Notes: a model not told the origin generated them from the sequence alone. Counted from the first letter of the stretch, positions 10,361-19,441 are shown. The stretch is DNA of 64,000 nucleotides from Bacillota bacterium (GCA_015059305.1 SVAQ01000002.1:1-64000); one strand, 5' to 3'. Translations and numbers: made by a program.

Positions 10361-10651
10361 TTAAATTCCAAGCATATTCATTAATTCATTAATTTTAGAT
10401 TGCTCATTTTCACTAATTTCAACTGATGGCTGTTGTGACATTGCTGTATCAACAGTTTGAATCATTTCAAAATTCATTCCACCAATAGGATTCTTAGGAC
10501 AAGTCATAGAAATAGCAACCTGAACCTTTTCTCCACCTTCATATGCTTGAATATAAATTTTCTTATCCTGTTCGCCAAGATAATCTTCACCAAAAGCTTC
10601 TGCTATTTTTTTAGCAACTAATTCTTTCGCAATTGCACCTTTTATAGCCAT
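10361..10651 (-). CDS. Hypothetical protein
   Basis: 96 residues (MAIKGAIAKELVAKKIAEAF...), with an Ala/Lys-rich helix at the start and a polar tail. No TAG, ends TAA. AAAGGAGAAAAA RBS. It sits 10 bp after the nuclease gene and just before the TTGACT promoter. No domain recognised. Confidence 0.65.
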   Translation of the reverse strand: MAIKGAIAKELVAKKIAEAFGEDYLGEQDKKIYIQAYEGGEKVQVAISMTCPKNPIGGMNFEMIQTVDTAMSQQPSVEISENEQSKINELMNMLGI

Positions 10652-10661
10652 TTTTTCTCCT

Positions 10662-11384
10662 TTAAACTATATATTTATCATCATTTAACAACATATCAAT
10701 AGTTATATCATTTAGATGCCAATAAGGTATTCTAACTAAAGGAATATTGTATTGTTTAGCAATTTCATTTTTTTCTTTATCTCTCTTTTGAGTTTCTTCT
10801 AAAGTAGAATTTGCAGACCAGTGATTAGCCTTAGGTCTATAATAATGCTAAATTCCATCAAATTCAATTAGTCTAATAACTTTATTATTTTCATCTAAAA
10901 TAGCAAAATCAAATCTTCTATTTTTATAATCTAAAAATTTATACTCACTAATAAAACTTATAGAATTTTCTTTTAATAATTCCATAATTTTAAATTCACC
11001 TTTTGATTTTTGGCAACCACAAGAAATAGTTCCATTATTTAATGAAGTAGAACTAATAGATTTAATTTCATTACATTTATGGCATAAACAAATCCAATGA
11101 GAAGGAATTTGTTTTCCATAAAAATTCATATCTCTTTCTAAAACTTCTAAAAATCCAAAATATTTTCCAGTTAAATCTTTTAATGAACTTTTTGAAGTTT
11201 GTTCTTTCTAAAAACATCCACAAGAAATAGTATGACCTCTTCGTAAATCTGCCGTATCAACGACTATTTCTTTACCACATTCACACTAACATTTCCATCT
11301 TGTTCTATTATTTTTATTAGGAGCTTTTTCTAATGCTATTAATCTTCCAAATTTTTGATTTGTTAAATCAAGTCTTTTACCCAT
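10662..11384 (-). CDS. Homing-type endonuclease, PD-(D/E)xK fold (three in-frame TAG)
   Basis: 240 residues. Two repeats of the phage zinc-like module GRL-x-W/RWKC-x-CxCG-x-SCGC (about residues 12-62 and 74-124) are followed by a nuclease domain: RRFDFAILDEN, IRLIEFDGIQHY, a Lys/Arg/Asp-rich helix and IPLVRIPY. The Q of the conserved QHY is encoded by TAG, direct support for TAG = Gln. Selfish endonucleases with this architecture are common in phages. It ends TAA 10662-10664. Confidence 0.8.
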
Positions 11385-11442
11385 AAAATTTTTCACCTCT
11401 TTCTAATTATATATGAAAAATTCTGGCAAAAGATTTTTTAAA

Positions 11443-11459
11443 AATGGCCTTCGCCATTA
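11443..11459 (-). terminator. Terminator spanning the stop codon of 11457-12809
   Basis: On the minus strand ATGGC-gaag-GCCAT is followed by TTTTT; the hairpin begins inside the TAA stop codon. Confidence 0.6.
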
Positions 11460-12809
11460 GTATTCCTCCATATGTTTACAATTATAACATTCATAATATC
11501 CGCCATCTCTATTGTAATAAATATCATCCTCATAGAAATATTGACCACAACATTCACATCTATGCAAATTTTCTAAACATTCATCACAAACAAGTTCATC
11601 ATCGTTTATCCAATGTGTCCTATCTACATGTGTTCTACGTCCGCAAGAAGCACAATAAGCAAAGTTTTCATTTTCTTCACTACCATATTCTTCTTCACAA
11701 GAATTACACATCATAGTTCCAGTAGAAGTAATATCATTACTTTCACATCGTAAGCATTTCGGCACTCCACCAACTGTAATAGTAGTAGCTAAAGAACTGA
11801 TTCCATAATATCTACTTCCAGACCAATAATTATTTCTACGATATAAAAATAAAGGTTCATAACAAGATGATTTCAATAAATCATTATAATGTAAATCACT
11901 TTTATCTATAATTACATCTCTTTTTGGTTTTATACCTCCACCAACAATAATATGCGGATACTCTAACCAAATTTTTTCTTCATTTGCTCCAACAAACTTA
12001 TTTACTGTTGGAGTCCAAGAAGAATATCCTGATAATGGGAAAATTACTTCTTTTAATTTTTCTCTAACAACTTCAAGTCCAATAGTAGAAGTAAATGGAT
12101 ACTGCCGACCAGCTGCAATCATGCTCCAATCATCAGATGCATATAATAATACTCGCCACTTTTTGGAATTCCATTTAACATCTTCCGGAAAGTTAGAAAT
12201 TTGCTGATCATATGGAGATTTTAAATAACAAATAAAAGTAGACCTATCCAGCATATAGGATAGATTCCCCCCACAATAATCTCCATCAAGAGCATGACAA
12301 GAGCGCCAGTTATGAGCATTCTCACTTAAACTTAAAAAATCCAAAGGATGAACTGAAAAACATAATTTTCCACTAACTTTATCTTCCTGAATAATTTGAC
12401 TTGCTTTACTTTGAAGCAAATCCAGCACATATTTATCCTTTTCAAAGAATTTAAAAGCCTTTACTAACTTTGTTCCCTTTTGGATTTTTGTTCCATCGGC
12501 GCAAATATAATCTTCTGGTGTCATATTATTATAAAAACCATCTGACATAGATTCTATAAATTTGACCAATTCGGGATTAGGATACTGCCAAGTAATCATA
12601 TCCTCAAAAGCACCAATTCTTTTTCTTTTCTCAGATTCATCTAACTCAAAGGTAATAGTTTCTGGAAATTCATAAATCATTTCCCCATTAAAGAAATGAA
12701 GAAAATCTGCTTTTGCTTCTTTCCAACGTAAAATTAAATCATCTACTTTTGGTTCTGGAATATCCTGAGAATAAGTAATAACTTTCTGAAAATCTTCTTT
12801 AAATGACAT
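11457..12809 (-). CDS. Zinc-ribbon protein, paralogue of 15327-17048
   Basis: 450 residues. The central core (LCFSVHPLDFLSLSENAHNW, RSCHALDGDYCGGN, then a FICYLK strand) is shared with the gene at 15327-17048. The C-terminal 100 residues hold four CX2C pairs (CLRC, CNSC, CASC, CDEC) and a final CECC/CYNC, i.e. tandem zinc ribbons. The function is unknown; an RNA- or protein-binding scaffold is possible. It abuts the upstream peptidase gene (TAAATG), which also ends in zinc ribbons. Confidence 0.75.
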   Translation of the reverse strand: MSFKEDFQKVITYSQDIPEPKVDDLILRWKEAKADFLHFFNGEMIYEFPETITFELDESEKRKRIGAFEDMITWQYPNPELVKFIESMSDGFYNNMTPEDYICADGTKIQKGTKLVKAFKFFEKDKYVLDLLQSKASQIIQEDKVSGKLCFSVHPLDFLSLSENAHNWRSCHALDGDYCGGNLSYMLDRSTFICYLKSPYDQQISNFPEDVKWNSKKWRVLLYASDDWSMIAAGRQYPFTSTIGLEVVREKLKEVIFPLSGYSSWTPTVNKFVGANEEKIWLEYPHIIVGGGIKPKRDVIIDKSDLHYNDLLKSSCYEPLFLYRRNNYWSGSRYYGISSLATTITVGGVPKCLRCESNDITSTGTMMCNSCEEEYGSEENENFAYCASCGRRTHVDRTHWINDDELVCDECLENLHRCECCGQYFYEDDIYYNRDGGYYECYNCKHMEEY

Positions 12810-13778
12810 TTAGTCCCTCATCTTTCTACAGTCATAACATTCTAAGCTATTATTTACATCGCCTTCTACTTCGTATGCTTCAAAGCAGGTACTGCACCAA
12901 GCAATATTTGAAGAAGCAATACAATCTGGACAATAAAATTTAGTACCACCAGAGCGAGATTTAACAGGAACTAATTCAAATTCAAAAAATTCCCGTCCGC
13001 AATGATCGCACTTCATAATTTCATCAGATAAATAATCATTCCACATATAACTAAATCTACTCTTATATGTAGGAATATATTCAAACTGCTCAACATTATC
13101 AACATCTTCGAGCATGTTTATTACTCTTTTAATTGTTTGTAATACAACGTTGATGTTTAATGTTTCAATATAGGTATGTTCATTCTTATATCCAATAGAA
13201 AGATTAACTCCGGCAATTCCCCAATAAGGACAAAGTACACTAATATCAGAGAATGTTCCCCATTCTTCAAGAAATCCAAAAGATTCAACATATTCTACGA
13301 ATGGAATATTATTACAATTATAGAATACGCAATCATTTTTTCCCTGCCGATCAAGTTCAATGATATATTTAATATCTTCGAAAGGGCCCATAGGATAATC
13401 TGCGGCTAATGCTTGTGCGCCCTTGCCACCGATTTCTTCACCAGTAGTAAAAATAATATGCGGTTTATATCCAGCTCTAATAATTTTTAAAATTGCATAT
13501 ACACCGGCTCTATCATCAGCTCCTAATCCTTCTGGACTCCACATAATACCAGCTTTTTCATCGTAATAGATATTATCTGGCGGTGAAGTAAAAACAGTAT
13601 CTAAATGCGCGACAAGAGCAATAGGAATATTACCTTCCGCGCATAGATACTTATCTGACTTAATTACTTTATCATATCTTTTTTCTAAAAAAGTGCCTAA
13701 TGTTTTTAATAAGACTTTTTCTTCCATTGAGGCAATTTGTTTAAAAAGCTGCGTATCATTATAACTCAATACCTTCAT
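12810..13778 (-). CDS. M20/M28-like metallopeptidase fused to zinc ribbons
   Basis: 322 residues from the chosen ATG (13776-13778, 8 bp after GGGGAG; an in-frame ATG 18 bp further upstream exists). Metal-site motifs occur in order: AHLDTV, GADDRAGVYA, FTTGEEIGG, IELDRQG and a late NEHTY His, as in aminopeptidase/deacylase M20-M28 enzymes. After residue 250 there are two CX2C pairs (CDHC, CPDC) and two more (CSTC, CYDC). The zinc-ribbon tail matches those of the neighbouring gene and is unusual for this peptidase family. Confidence 0.8.
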   Translation of the reverse strand: MKVLSYNDTQLFKQIASMEEKVLLKTLGTFLEKRYDKVIKSDKYLCAEGNIPIALVAHLDTVFTSPPDNIYYDEKAGIMWSPEGLGADDRAGVYAILKIIRAGYKPHIIFTTGEEIGGKGAQALAADYPMGPFEDIKYIIELDRQGKNDCVFYNCNNIPFVEYVESFGFLEEWGTFSDISVLCPYWGIAGVNLSIGYKNEHTYIETLNINVVLQTIKRVINMLEDVDNVEQFEYIPTYKSRFSYMWNDYLSDEIMKCDHCGREFFEFELVPVKSRSGGTKFYCPDCIASSNIAWCSTCFEAYEVEGDVNNSLECYDCRKMRD

Positions 13779-13817
13779 TCGCATCTCTCCCCACATTTTA
13801 TTTTTATCTTATAATAT

Positions 13818-13846
13818 ATTATAACACTTTTTTAATAAAAAATCAA
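13818..13846 (-). promoter_or_regulatory. Promoter for 13778-11457
   Basis: Minus strand TTGATT, 17 bp, TATAAT within the palindrome TTATAATATATTATAA. Confidence 0.7.
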
Positions 13847-14638
13847 TTAAGCTTTCTTGAAGCCTAGACCTGGAACCCATTCTGCCTTGGCTCTATCAAG
13901 TGCTTGACTTAGTTGAATTGCGTTAAAGCATAGCTTACAAGAGCCACCACGCTGACAATTCTGGCGACATTGAGTGCGGGCTTCACCAAATTGTTCTGGA
14001 ATAGCACGATTATCAACATTTTCACCAAAATTAGTAAGAATAAGATTTAAATTACCAGGCCATTTTTTATCTTCTTGATAAACTTTAATTAAAACTGCTT
14101 CTTTTTTAATATCATTAGTTTCAAATTCTAATGTTTCAACATATTTTTCATATGCAGGCACATCTTCCGGACGAACATATGTTCCGCAAACACCATTAGG
14201 TCTTGGAATATATCCATCAAAACATAAATTCGCAACTAATCGAATTGGAAGTCCTTGTTTCTTCACTTCAGCAAGATCAAAATATAGCGGTGCCCCAAGT
14301 AAAAGTTCGCAAACTCCAAGATATACACAGCCACGAAGTTCGTAGAATGAAGTGATTGGATATGCCCAATAGAATTTTAATTTATAAGTATGGCAAGCTT
14401 TGGCCATGCGCAGATTCGCTAATGCGAGCGTCAGATCGACCTTGGCCGCGAACATTTCTAATTCTTTCCAATCAATGCCTTCATCTTCTTTTGGAATAAT
14501 CATAATATATTTCTTATTCTTTAAATCTTCATCTTCAATGAAATTATATAAACCTTTTCTATCTTTATAATCAAATTTGATTTCATCAGCTTTTTTGAGA
14601 ACATCCTTTGGCTGTCTCGCAGATACACAATATTTCAT
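13847..14638 (-). CDS. Hypothetical cysteine-containing alpha/beta protein
   Basis: 263 residues. The middle (WAYPITSFYELRGCVYLGV, then PLYFDLAEV) looks like TIM-barrel strands and helices. The C-terminal CRQNCQRGGSCKLCF packs four Cys in about 16 residues, suggesting a metal or Fe-S site. It is reminiscent of U32-like proteins but not assignable. It stands alone between promoters. Confidence 0.65.
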   Translation of the reverse strand: MKYCVSARQPKDVLKKADEIKFDYKDRKGLYNFIEDEDLKNKKYIMIIPKEDEGIDWKELEMFAAKVDLTLALANLRMAKACHTYKLKFYWAYPITSFYELRGCVYLGVCELLLGAPLYFDLAEVKKQGLPIRLVANLCFDGYIPRPNGVCGTYVRPEDVPAYEKYVETLEFETNDIKKEAVLIKVYQEDKKWPGNLNLILTNFGENVDNRAIPEQFGEARTQCRQNCQRGGSCKLCFNAIQLSQALDRAKAEWVPGLGFKKA

Positions 14639-14659
14639 ATATTCACTCTCCTTTATTAT

Positions 14660-14688
14660 ATTATAACATAAAATTTGACAATTTACAA
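14660..14688 (-). promoter_or_regulatory. Promoter for 13847-14638
   Basis: Minus strand TTGTAA, 17 bp, TATAAT, 21 bp before the start codon region. Confidence 0.55.
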
Positions 14689-14785
14689 CTAAAATTTTGA
14701 AGAGTGATTTTGGTTTCAGGTGTCGGTGTGGCCAGTTGTGAGCGGCCCAGGCAAATTTTTCCAGTAATTTCCTTTACTCTTGGAC
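14689..14785. other. Non-coding gap with a short GC-rich segment
   Basis: No gene is seen. A GC-rich stretch at about 14721-14752 with two GGCC blocks ends in GCAAATTTTT. It loosely resembles the GC stem-loop elements of 39.5-48.6 kb. Confidence 0.3.
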
Positions 14786-14820
14786 AAAGAAAAAAGGTGG
14801 TTCATTATCGAACCACCTTA
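14786..14820 (-). terminator. Rho-independent terminator
   Basis: AAGGTGGTTC (14794-14803) pairs with GAACCACCTT (14810-14819), followed on the minus strand by a T-rich tract. It ends the 14836-15240 unit. Confidence 0.85.
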
Positions 14821-14835
14821 AAGAGGAGTGTTTTA

Positions 14836-15240
14836 TTATGCTTCAACGCATTCTTCACAATCACATTCAGCAAGCTTATATGCTTTCTTCTTAGATTTCT
14901 TACCATCTTCGCCAACGATGGAAACATCTTCCTTAACTACTACGCCAGCCTTATATAGCTTGCTCATTCTGGAAGTAATCTTTGCCACGGATACATCTTC
15001 ACCTTCAATCTGAGCGGCGATATCACCCAGAGTCTGGAAATCGTGAGTCAGAACAGCCTTAACTGCTTCCATCAGTTCATCTACTTCTTCCTTTTTCTTA
15101 GCAGCAGCTTCCTTAGCCTTTTCAGCCTTTCTATCCAGAGCCGCAATTTCCTTTTCGATGAATTCTCTTTCTTCTTCAGTCAGAGCGTACTTTTCAGCGA
15201 TAGCAACGAACATTTCTCTCTTAGTAATCTTCTTTTCCAT
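14836..15240 (-). CDS. Winged-helix-like small DNA-binding protein
   Basis: 134 residues. The N-terminal MFVAIAEKYALTEEEREFIE segment is shared with 40047-40406. A Lys/Ala coiled stretch follows, then a wHTH-like part (TLGDIAAQI, VAKITSRMSKLYKAGVV) and a Lys-rich wing. Codon use (GCA, GCG) is less AT-rich than its neighbours. It is probably abundant and DNA-binding; the regulatory target is unknown. Confidence 0.7.
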   Translation of the reverse strand: MEKKITKREMFVAIAEKYALTEEEREFIEKEIAALDRKAEKAKEAAAKKKEEVDELMEAVKAVLTHDFQTLGDIAAQIEGEDVSVAKITSRMSKLYKAGVVVKEDVSIVGEDGKKSKKKAYKLAECDCEECVEA

Positions 15241-15296
15241 TTCTAAATCCTCTCAACTTTCTTAAAAATTATCTTTTATGATTTATCTTATAATTT

Positions 15297-15325
15297 ATTA
15301 TAACATTTTTTTTTAATTTTTTCAA
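15297..15325 (-). promoter_or_regulatory. Promoter for 14836-15240
   Basis: TTGAAA, 17 bp, TATAAT on the minus strand. Confidence 0.65.
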
Positions 15326-15326
15326 A

Positions 15327-17048
15327 TTAGAAATCATTTACAAAGTTATGAATTCTTCCATAAATAGTTTGAAATTCTTTCTCTAAGTCAGAAAAAATTT
15401 TATATTTTTTTTCAGAAAACCTTTTATATTTTCTTTCCAAATCTTCCTACCACACGATTGGAGCAACCTCTGTGCGAATGGGAGTTAAATCATAATAAAT
15501 AGCCTGACGATGATAATATCTATCTTCAATATTATCTCTATCTTTTTTATCCACACCGAATAAATCAAAGAATTTTTCATCATTGATATATTCAGCATCA
15601 ATATATCTAACATCACCATACCATCGAACATTTTTACAAATTTTAATCAATCCATTTTCTTCATAACCTTTATAACAATCATCACATAAAGAAATGGTAA
15701 AGTTTCTTGCAATTTGATTATCATCGTGATCAAAACGAATTGAAACAACAGTATAATCATCAGTTAATTCTTCGCATTCAAAACAAGTAGGAATCTGACC
15801 AAAGCAATAACTACAATAAGGTCTATCATTAAACCAAACCGCATCTTCATCATTTATAAGGCATCCACAATCAGCGCAATAAGTAGGATTATAACAATCT
15901 TCGCAGGCAAGGAAATTACAAGCATCCTTACTATAATATCCTGTAGCAGTCCCGCAGCCAATGCATACCATTGGACCAGAATAATTAATGTAATATGTAT
16001 TTGGTTCAAGATTTTTCTTTAAACAGATAGCATGCTTATCATAAACAAAATCATTATACATATCGCAAGTTTCAAAGATAAACTTGTGGTCTCTAATGCG
16101 AACAGAAGCATCATAGTCAAACTGAATTACTTCATCTTCATAATATCCTTCATTCAGCTCCGCAATCCATTTAATTACAAGTTCCTGTAATTCAAGATTC
16201 CAATATGGATATCCTTTAATGCCTACAATAGCTTCATCAGAGATAATAAATAATTCTCTCCACTTCTTGTTATTCCAGAAGATATCTTCTTCGATATAAG
16301 GAATTTTCATATCGGTGGAACTTTTTAAATAAGCCATAACAACACAACCAGAGTTCATCATTTCAATAACACCTCTACGATAATCTCCACTATCTATAAT
16401 AGACATACAAGAAGACCAATCACAGTTATTATCACTCATTGTTAAAAAGTCCATAGGATGAATAGATAAGCATAATTCACCGTGGAATTCTAAATCATTC
16501 AGCACCTGTGAATGAGCCAATCTGAATTCCTCAAATCCCTCAATTTCATAAGCAGAAGCTATCTTCGCGAAAATCTTCATAAGTTTATGCCCATTCAGCA
16601 CTCGATATTTCTTATTTCCTGGCAGAGGAATTTCAAATGATTCATCAAGATAAACATTATCAACTAATCTAGAACTATTCATTAATTCTCTTAATTTAAT
16701 AGCTAAAACATAGTTAATAGTATTATTATTTTCTAACTGAAAAATTTTATCCGTATATTTCTGTCTAAAAGGAGACATTCTACCTTCTTTACCATTTTCA
16801 TTCCAAAGAGCATTTCTCATATCAGTTTCTTTTTCTTCGTGGCTCTTTTTTAAAGAAATTTTTTTTGTTAAAATGAAATTTTCTTTGAACATTCCATTGA
16901 AGAAGTGAGTCTTATTTGCATCCCAAAATCGCAGGTATTCTTTCATTGAGATACCTCTATAAGATTCCTGAGTACAAAAAACATCAACATATTTAGTTAA
17001 AATGTCAACTTCTTCTGCTGGAAGCTTTTCAAACAGCATATCTATCAC
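15327..17048 (-). CDS. Zinc-ribbon protein, paralogue of 11457-12809, possible TAG readthrough
   Basis: The frame runs 533 residues to a TAG at 15447-15449. Read as Gln, it continues 39 more charged, protein-like residues (QEDLERKYKRFSEKKYK...) to TAA 15327. The core LCLSIHPMDFLTMSDNNCDW, SSC and YLK matches the paralogue. Zinc ribbons (CIGC, CEDC, CADC, CSYC, CFEC, CDDC) follow from about residue 350. Whether TAG stops or extends this protein is undecided; extension leaves just enough space for the next promoter. Confidence 0.7.
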
Positions 17049-17075
17049 TTTCCTTTCTCATTTTCTTTATAATAT

Positions 17076-17104
17076 ATTATATCATATATTTATAAAAAAA
17101 TCAA
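17076..17104 (-). promoter_or_regulatory. Promoter for 15327-17048
   Basis: TTGATT, 17 bp, TATAAT. The palindromic -10 region is TATAATATATTATA. Confidence 0.7.
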
Positions 17105-17115
17105 TTAAAGATTAT

Positions 17116-17403
17116 TTACCAAAAACAATTTGTAGAATTCCAAAAAAGATTAAAACTTATTAAGTTAAAATTATTATTTAATAACTCATTAAACATTTTA
17201 AAAACTTCTTCTTCTCCAAGTTCATAAATTTCAGAACTTAAATCTCCTACAATAGAAAATACTTTTACTTCATAATTTTCTTTATGTGGTTTTGATAAAA
17301 AATCTATTAATACTCTAATATTAGGAAAACAATCACCATTTTCTGAAATATAAAAAGGAGAATGATAATCATCATCTAGACCAAGAATCCTAATAGTATT
17401 CAT
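17116..17403 (-). CDS. Hypothetical protein
   Basis: 95 residues (MNTIRILGLDDDYHSPFYIS...), acidic and AT-rich, ending in SFNLFWNSTNCFW just before the next promoter. It is monocistronic with its own promoter. No domain recognised. Confidence 0.6.
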   Translation of the reverse strand: MNTIRILGLDDDYHSPFYISENGDCFPNIRVLIDFLSKPHKENYEVKVFSIVGDLSSEIYELGEEEVFKMFNELLNNNFNLISFNLFWNSTNCFW

Positions 17404-17433
17404 AAAATCACCTCTTATTTTTTATTATAATAT

Positions 17434-17462
17434 ATTATAACATTTTTTAATAAAAAAATCAA
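17434..17462 (-). promoter_or_regulatory. Promoter overlapping a terminator T-tract
   Basis: TTGATT (within the TTTGATTTTTT tract of the preceding terminator), 17 bp, TATAAT. Confidence 0.75.
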
Positions 17463-17491
17463 AGGAGGTTTCTATCTTCTAGAAACCTCCG
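17463..17491 (-). terminator. Terminator of the lipoprotein unit
   Basis: GGAGGTTTCT (17464-17473) pairs with AGAAACCTCC (17481-17490); the T-tract doubles as the -35 of the next promoter. Confidence 0.85.
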
Positions 17492-17499
17492 TTCTTTAT

Positions 17500-17763
17500 T
17501 TAGCAATAAGGGCAAGCGTTGCTATCGCTAAACATCATGTAGGTACCTTCACTAAGGAATACTGTTGAGCCACCTTCAATCTTTAATTCAATGCCAGTAG
17601 CATCTTCATTCCACTGTTCAAGATTAAAACAATGGCCGCCAATAGCATCACTAATATGAACATGCTCATAAGTGAAATTACCCCATAAAAGATTCTGGTT
17701 GCCGCACGCCGTTAATGCGAGCGCCATAACCAAGATCAGCATTACCGCAATTACTTTCTTCAT
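17500..17763 (-). CDS. Small phage-encoded lipoprotein
   Basis: 87 residues. A Lys-rich start (MKKVIAVM), hydrophobic core and lipobox LTAC-G at residues 17-21 form a type II signal peptide, so the mature protein would be lipid-anchored outside the cell. The mature part has His-Cys (GGHCF) and ends SNACPYC. Small phage lipoproteins often mediate superinfection exclusion, but no homology shows that here. It is coupled by TAATG to the zinc-ribbon gene upstream. Confidence 0.8.
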   Translation of the reverse strand: MKKVIAVMLILVMALALTACGNQNLLWGNFTYEHVHISDAIGGHCFNLEQWNEDATGIELKIEGGSTVFLSEGTYMMFSDSNACPYC

Positions 17764-17996
17764 TAAAAGACCTCCTTATCATAATCTTTTTCTAAATATA
17801 TAGTTTTTTGACAATATGGACAAGTTAATTTTCGATAAATTATTGGTGCCCACTGATCTTCAATATATAATCCTGGGCAATCAATAGAAGGCCATAATAT
17901 ATCCACAACTACATCAGATTTGTCAAATCCAATCTTTGCTCCACAATGAGGACATTTTGTTATTAATTCACTAGGTTTTTCAATTACTCTTGCCAT
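17763..17996 (-). CDS. Small zinc-ribbon protein A
   Basis: 77 residues beginning MARVIEKPSELITKCPHCGA with a second pair LTCPYC. It is a two-CX2C zinc ribbon in a family of neighbouring paralogues that share the MxKVI-type start (17984-18172, 18174-18383). Confidence 0.75.
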   Translation of the reverse strand: MARVIEKPSELITKCPHCGAKIGFDKSDVVVDILWPSIDCPGLYIEDQWAPIIYRKLTCPYCQKTIYLEKDYDKEVF

Positions 17997-18172
17997 TCAG
18001 GCACCTCCTCTACCCTATAACACATCGGGCAAGTAATATACCAATAATTCCTTGTATTATAAGTTTTGTCTGCCTTATGAAATTTTACATCACATTTATA
18101 ATATTGCAAAAGAGAAAGACATCTTGAACATCTAACTCTTTTTCCTTTTGGATATTGTATAATTTTTATCAC
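17984..18172 (-). CDS. Small zinc-ribbon protein B
   Basis: 62 residues (MIKIIQYPKGKRVRCSRCLS; TCPMCYR). It overlaps the next gene by 13 bp and is a paralogue of A and C. Confidence 0.7.
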   Translation of the reverse strand: MIKIIQYPKGKRVRCSRCLSLLQYYKCDVKFHKADKTYNTRNYWYITCPMCYRVEEVPEWQE

Positions 18173-18173
18173 T

Positions 18174-18383
18174 TTACCAATCCTCTGTCATAATACGCAC
18201 TTTAACAGGAATAACTTTTTTACAAGCAGGACAGGTAATTCTTTGAATCTCAAAATAATCACCTTCATCTTCAATAAATTTATATCTTTTATCAGTTTCA
18301 TTATAACTTATAGTTGCTTCACATTTATGACAAATAATAGTATCTTCAAATATTTTATATCTATGCTTAATTACTTTTGCCAT
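18174..18383 (-). CDS. Small zinc-ribbon protein C
   Basis: 69 residues (MAKVIKHRYKIFEDTIICHKCEA without the last three; TCPACKK). Two CX2C pairs frame a polar strand region. It lies 1 bp from paralogue B, so it is polycistronic. Confidence 0.7.
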   Translation of the reverse strand: MAKVIKHRYKIFEDTIICHKCEATISYNETDKRYKFIEDEGDYFEIQRITCPACKKVIPVKVRIMTEDW

Positions 18384-18393
18384 TTTCCTCTCC

Positions 18394-18516
18394 TTAAAAC
18401 ATTGGAATCATACCACCGCAAACCGGACATTCGAAATGCGGGAAGCCTCCCAGAATCGCATCACCAGGTTCATAGACAATTAATTCACCACAATTAGGGC
18501 ATTTATAAATATCCAT
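18394..18516 (-). CDS. Mini zinc-ribbon protein
   Basis: 40 residues: MDIYKCPNCGELIVYEPG then FECPVCGG and MIPMF, TAA 18394-18396. RBS AAGGAGATGATGTA. It couples by TAATG to the 81-residue gene upstream. Confidence 0.65.
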   Translation of the reverse strand: MDIYKCPNCGELIVYEPGDAILGGFPHFECPVCGGMIPMF

Positions 18517-18761
18517 TACATCATCTCCTTATATAATTTCGCATAAAGTTCTAAATCTTCAGTAAATGTAATATTTTCACCACATTCTAACTGATCAATA
18601 CAAATTAAATCACATCTACCATCTTTTGCAGTTTCTTGCGCTTCAATAATTTCAGTAGCTTCTCCCCAAGAATTAGCAGCAATTACTCCTGCAAACTGAA
18701 TAGTTTTAGTTTCATCAAGTTCATTAATTGTTGTATATTTAAAATAATATAAATTAGCCAT
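18516..18761 (-). CDS. Hypothetical protein
   Basis: 81 residues (MANLYYFKYTTINELDETKT...), an acidic mixed alpha/beta protein. It overlaps the upstream gene by 8 bp. The pattern FAGVIAANSWGEATEIIEA resembles small phage proteins of the 'ANNxEEA' strand-helix type. No function known. Confidence 0.65.
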   Translation of the reverse strand: MANLYYFKYTTINELDETKTIQFAGVIAANSWGEATEIIEAQETAKDGRCDLICIDQLECGENITFTEDLELYAKLYKEMM

Positions 18762-19044
18762 TAAAAAATGCTCCTTTCAGAATATCATCAACAGAAACTG
18801 GTTCAATTGAATCTTCTTCTTCAAATTCTTCTACTATTTCAAAATTATATCCAATACATTCTTCGGATTTAATAGTTGTATTTCCCCAACCAACGATCCC
18901 TTTTCTATCATGAAACCAAACATTTTCAAAATGTTCTTGCTTTTTTTCAATTTCTTCATCAAGTTCTTCTTGTGAATCTATAGTCGCAATTGCGGAAATC
19001 GTCATACCATTTTTCATGTAAAAACTACATTTTACTTTTACCAT
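18754..19044 (-). CDS. Hypothetical protein
   Basis: 96 residues (MVKVKCSFYMKNGMTISAIA...), acidic C-terminus. RBS GGGAGGAATTCA. It overlaps the upstream gene, whose TAG stop lies inside it. Confidence 0.65.
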   Translation of the reverse strand: MVKVKCSFYMKNGMTISAIATIDSQEELDEEIEKKQEHFENVWFHDRKGIVGWGNTTIKSEECIGYNFEIVEEFEEEDSIEPVSVDDILKGAFFNG

Positions 19045-19441
19045 TGAATTCCTCCCAAGTCATTAACTTTGTTTTTGCGTCACTCGGTAGTGCGGGGATT
19101 TCTTCAGTTGATACAAAATACCAACCAACGTCGCAAGCATAACGAGCATTTGATTTACTTAAAAATTCTTTATCTTTCGTAGTAATAAGAGTGATAGGAC
19201 CCGCAGAGAATCCGCGGGCCTTTTTGAGGTCCACAGCACCAAGATGCCGTTTTGGCGCCTCTGCGCTCGCAGAACCAGCGCTGCCGCCATATGCTTTACG
19301 AAATTCAATTTCAGTATAAAGTCGCACGCTGCGCACATTCCCAGTATTAGGATGCTTCACATCGACATACATTTTCTTATTCTTTTCATACGGCTCACTT
19401 ACTTTTTCAAAGTTAGTGAATGATGGTGCTGTGTAATACAT
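19025..19441 (-). CDS. Hypothetical basic protein ending in TAG
   Basis: 138 residues (MYYTAPSFTNFEKVSEPYEK...). Its C+G content is higher than neighbours in the middle (GGSAGSASAEAPKRHLGA). The stop is TAG at 19025-19027. Reading through would add 22 unconvincing codons and overlap the next gene by 86 bp, so TAG probably terminates here. Confidence 0.65.
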   Translation of the reverse strand: MYYTAPSFTNFEKVSEPYEKNKKMYVDVKHPNTGNVRSVRLYTEIEFRKAYGGSAGSASAEAPKRHLGAVDLKKARGFSAGPITLITTKDKEFLSKSNARYACDVGWYFVSTEEIPALPSDAKTKLMTWEEFNGKSKM

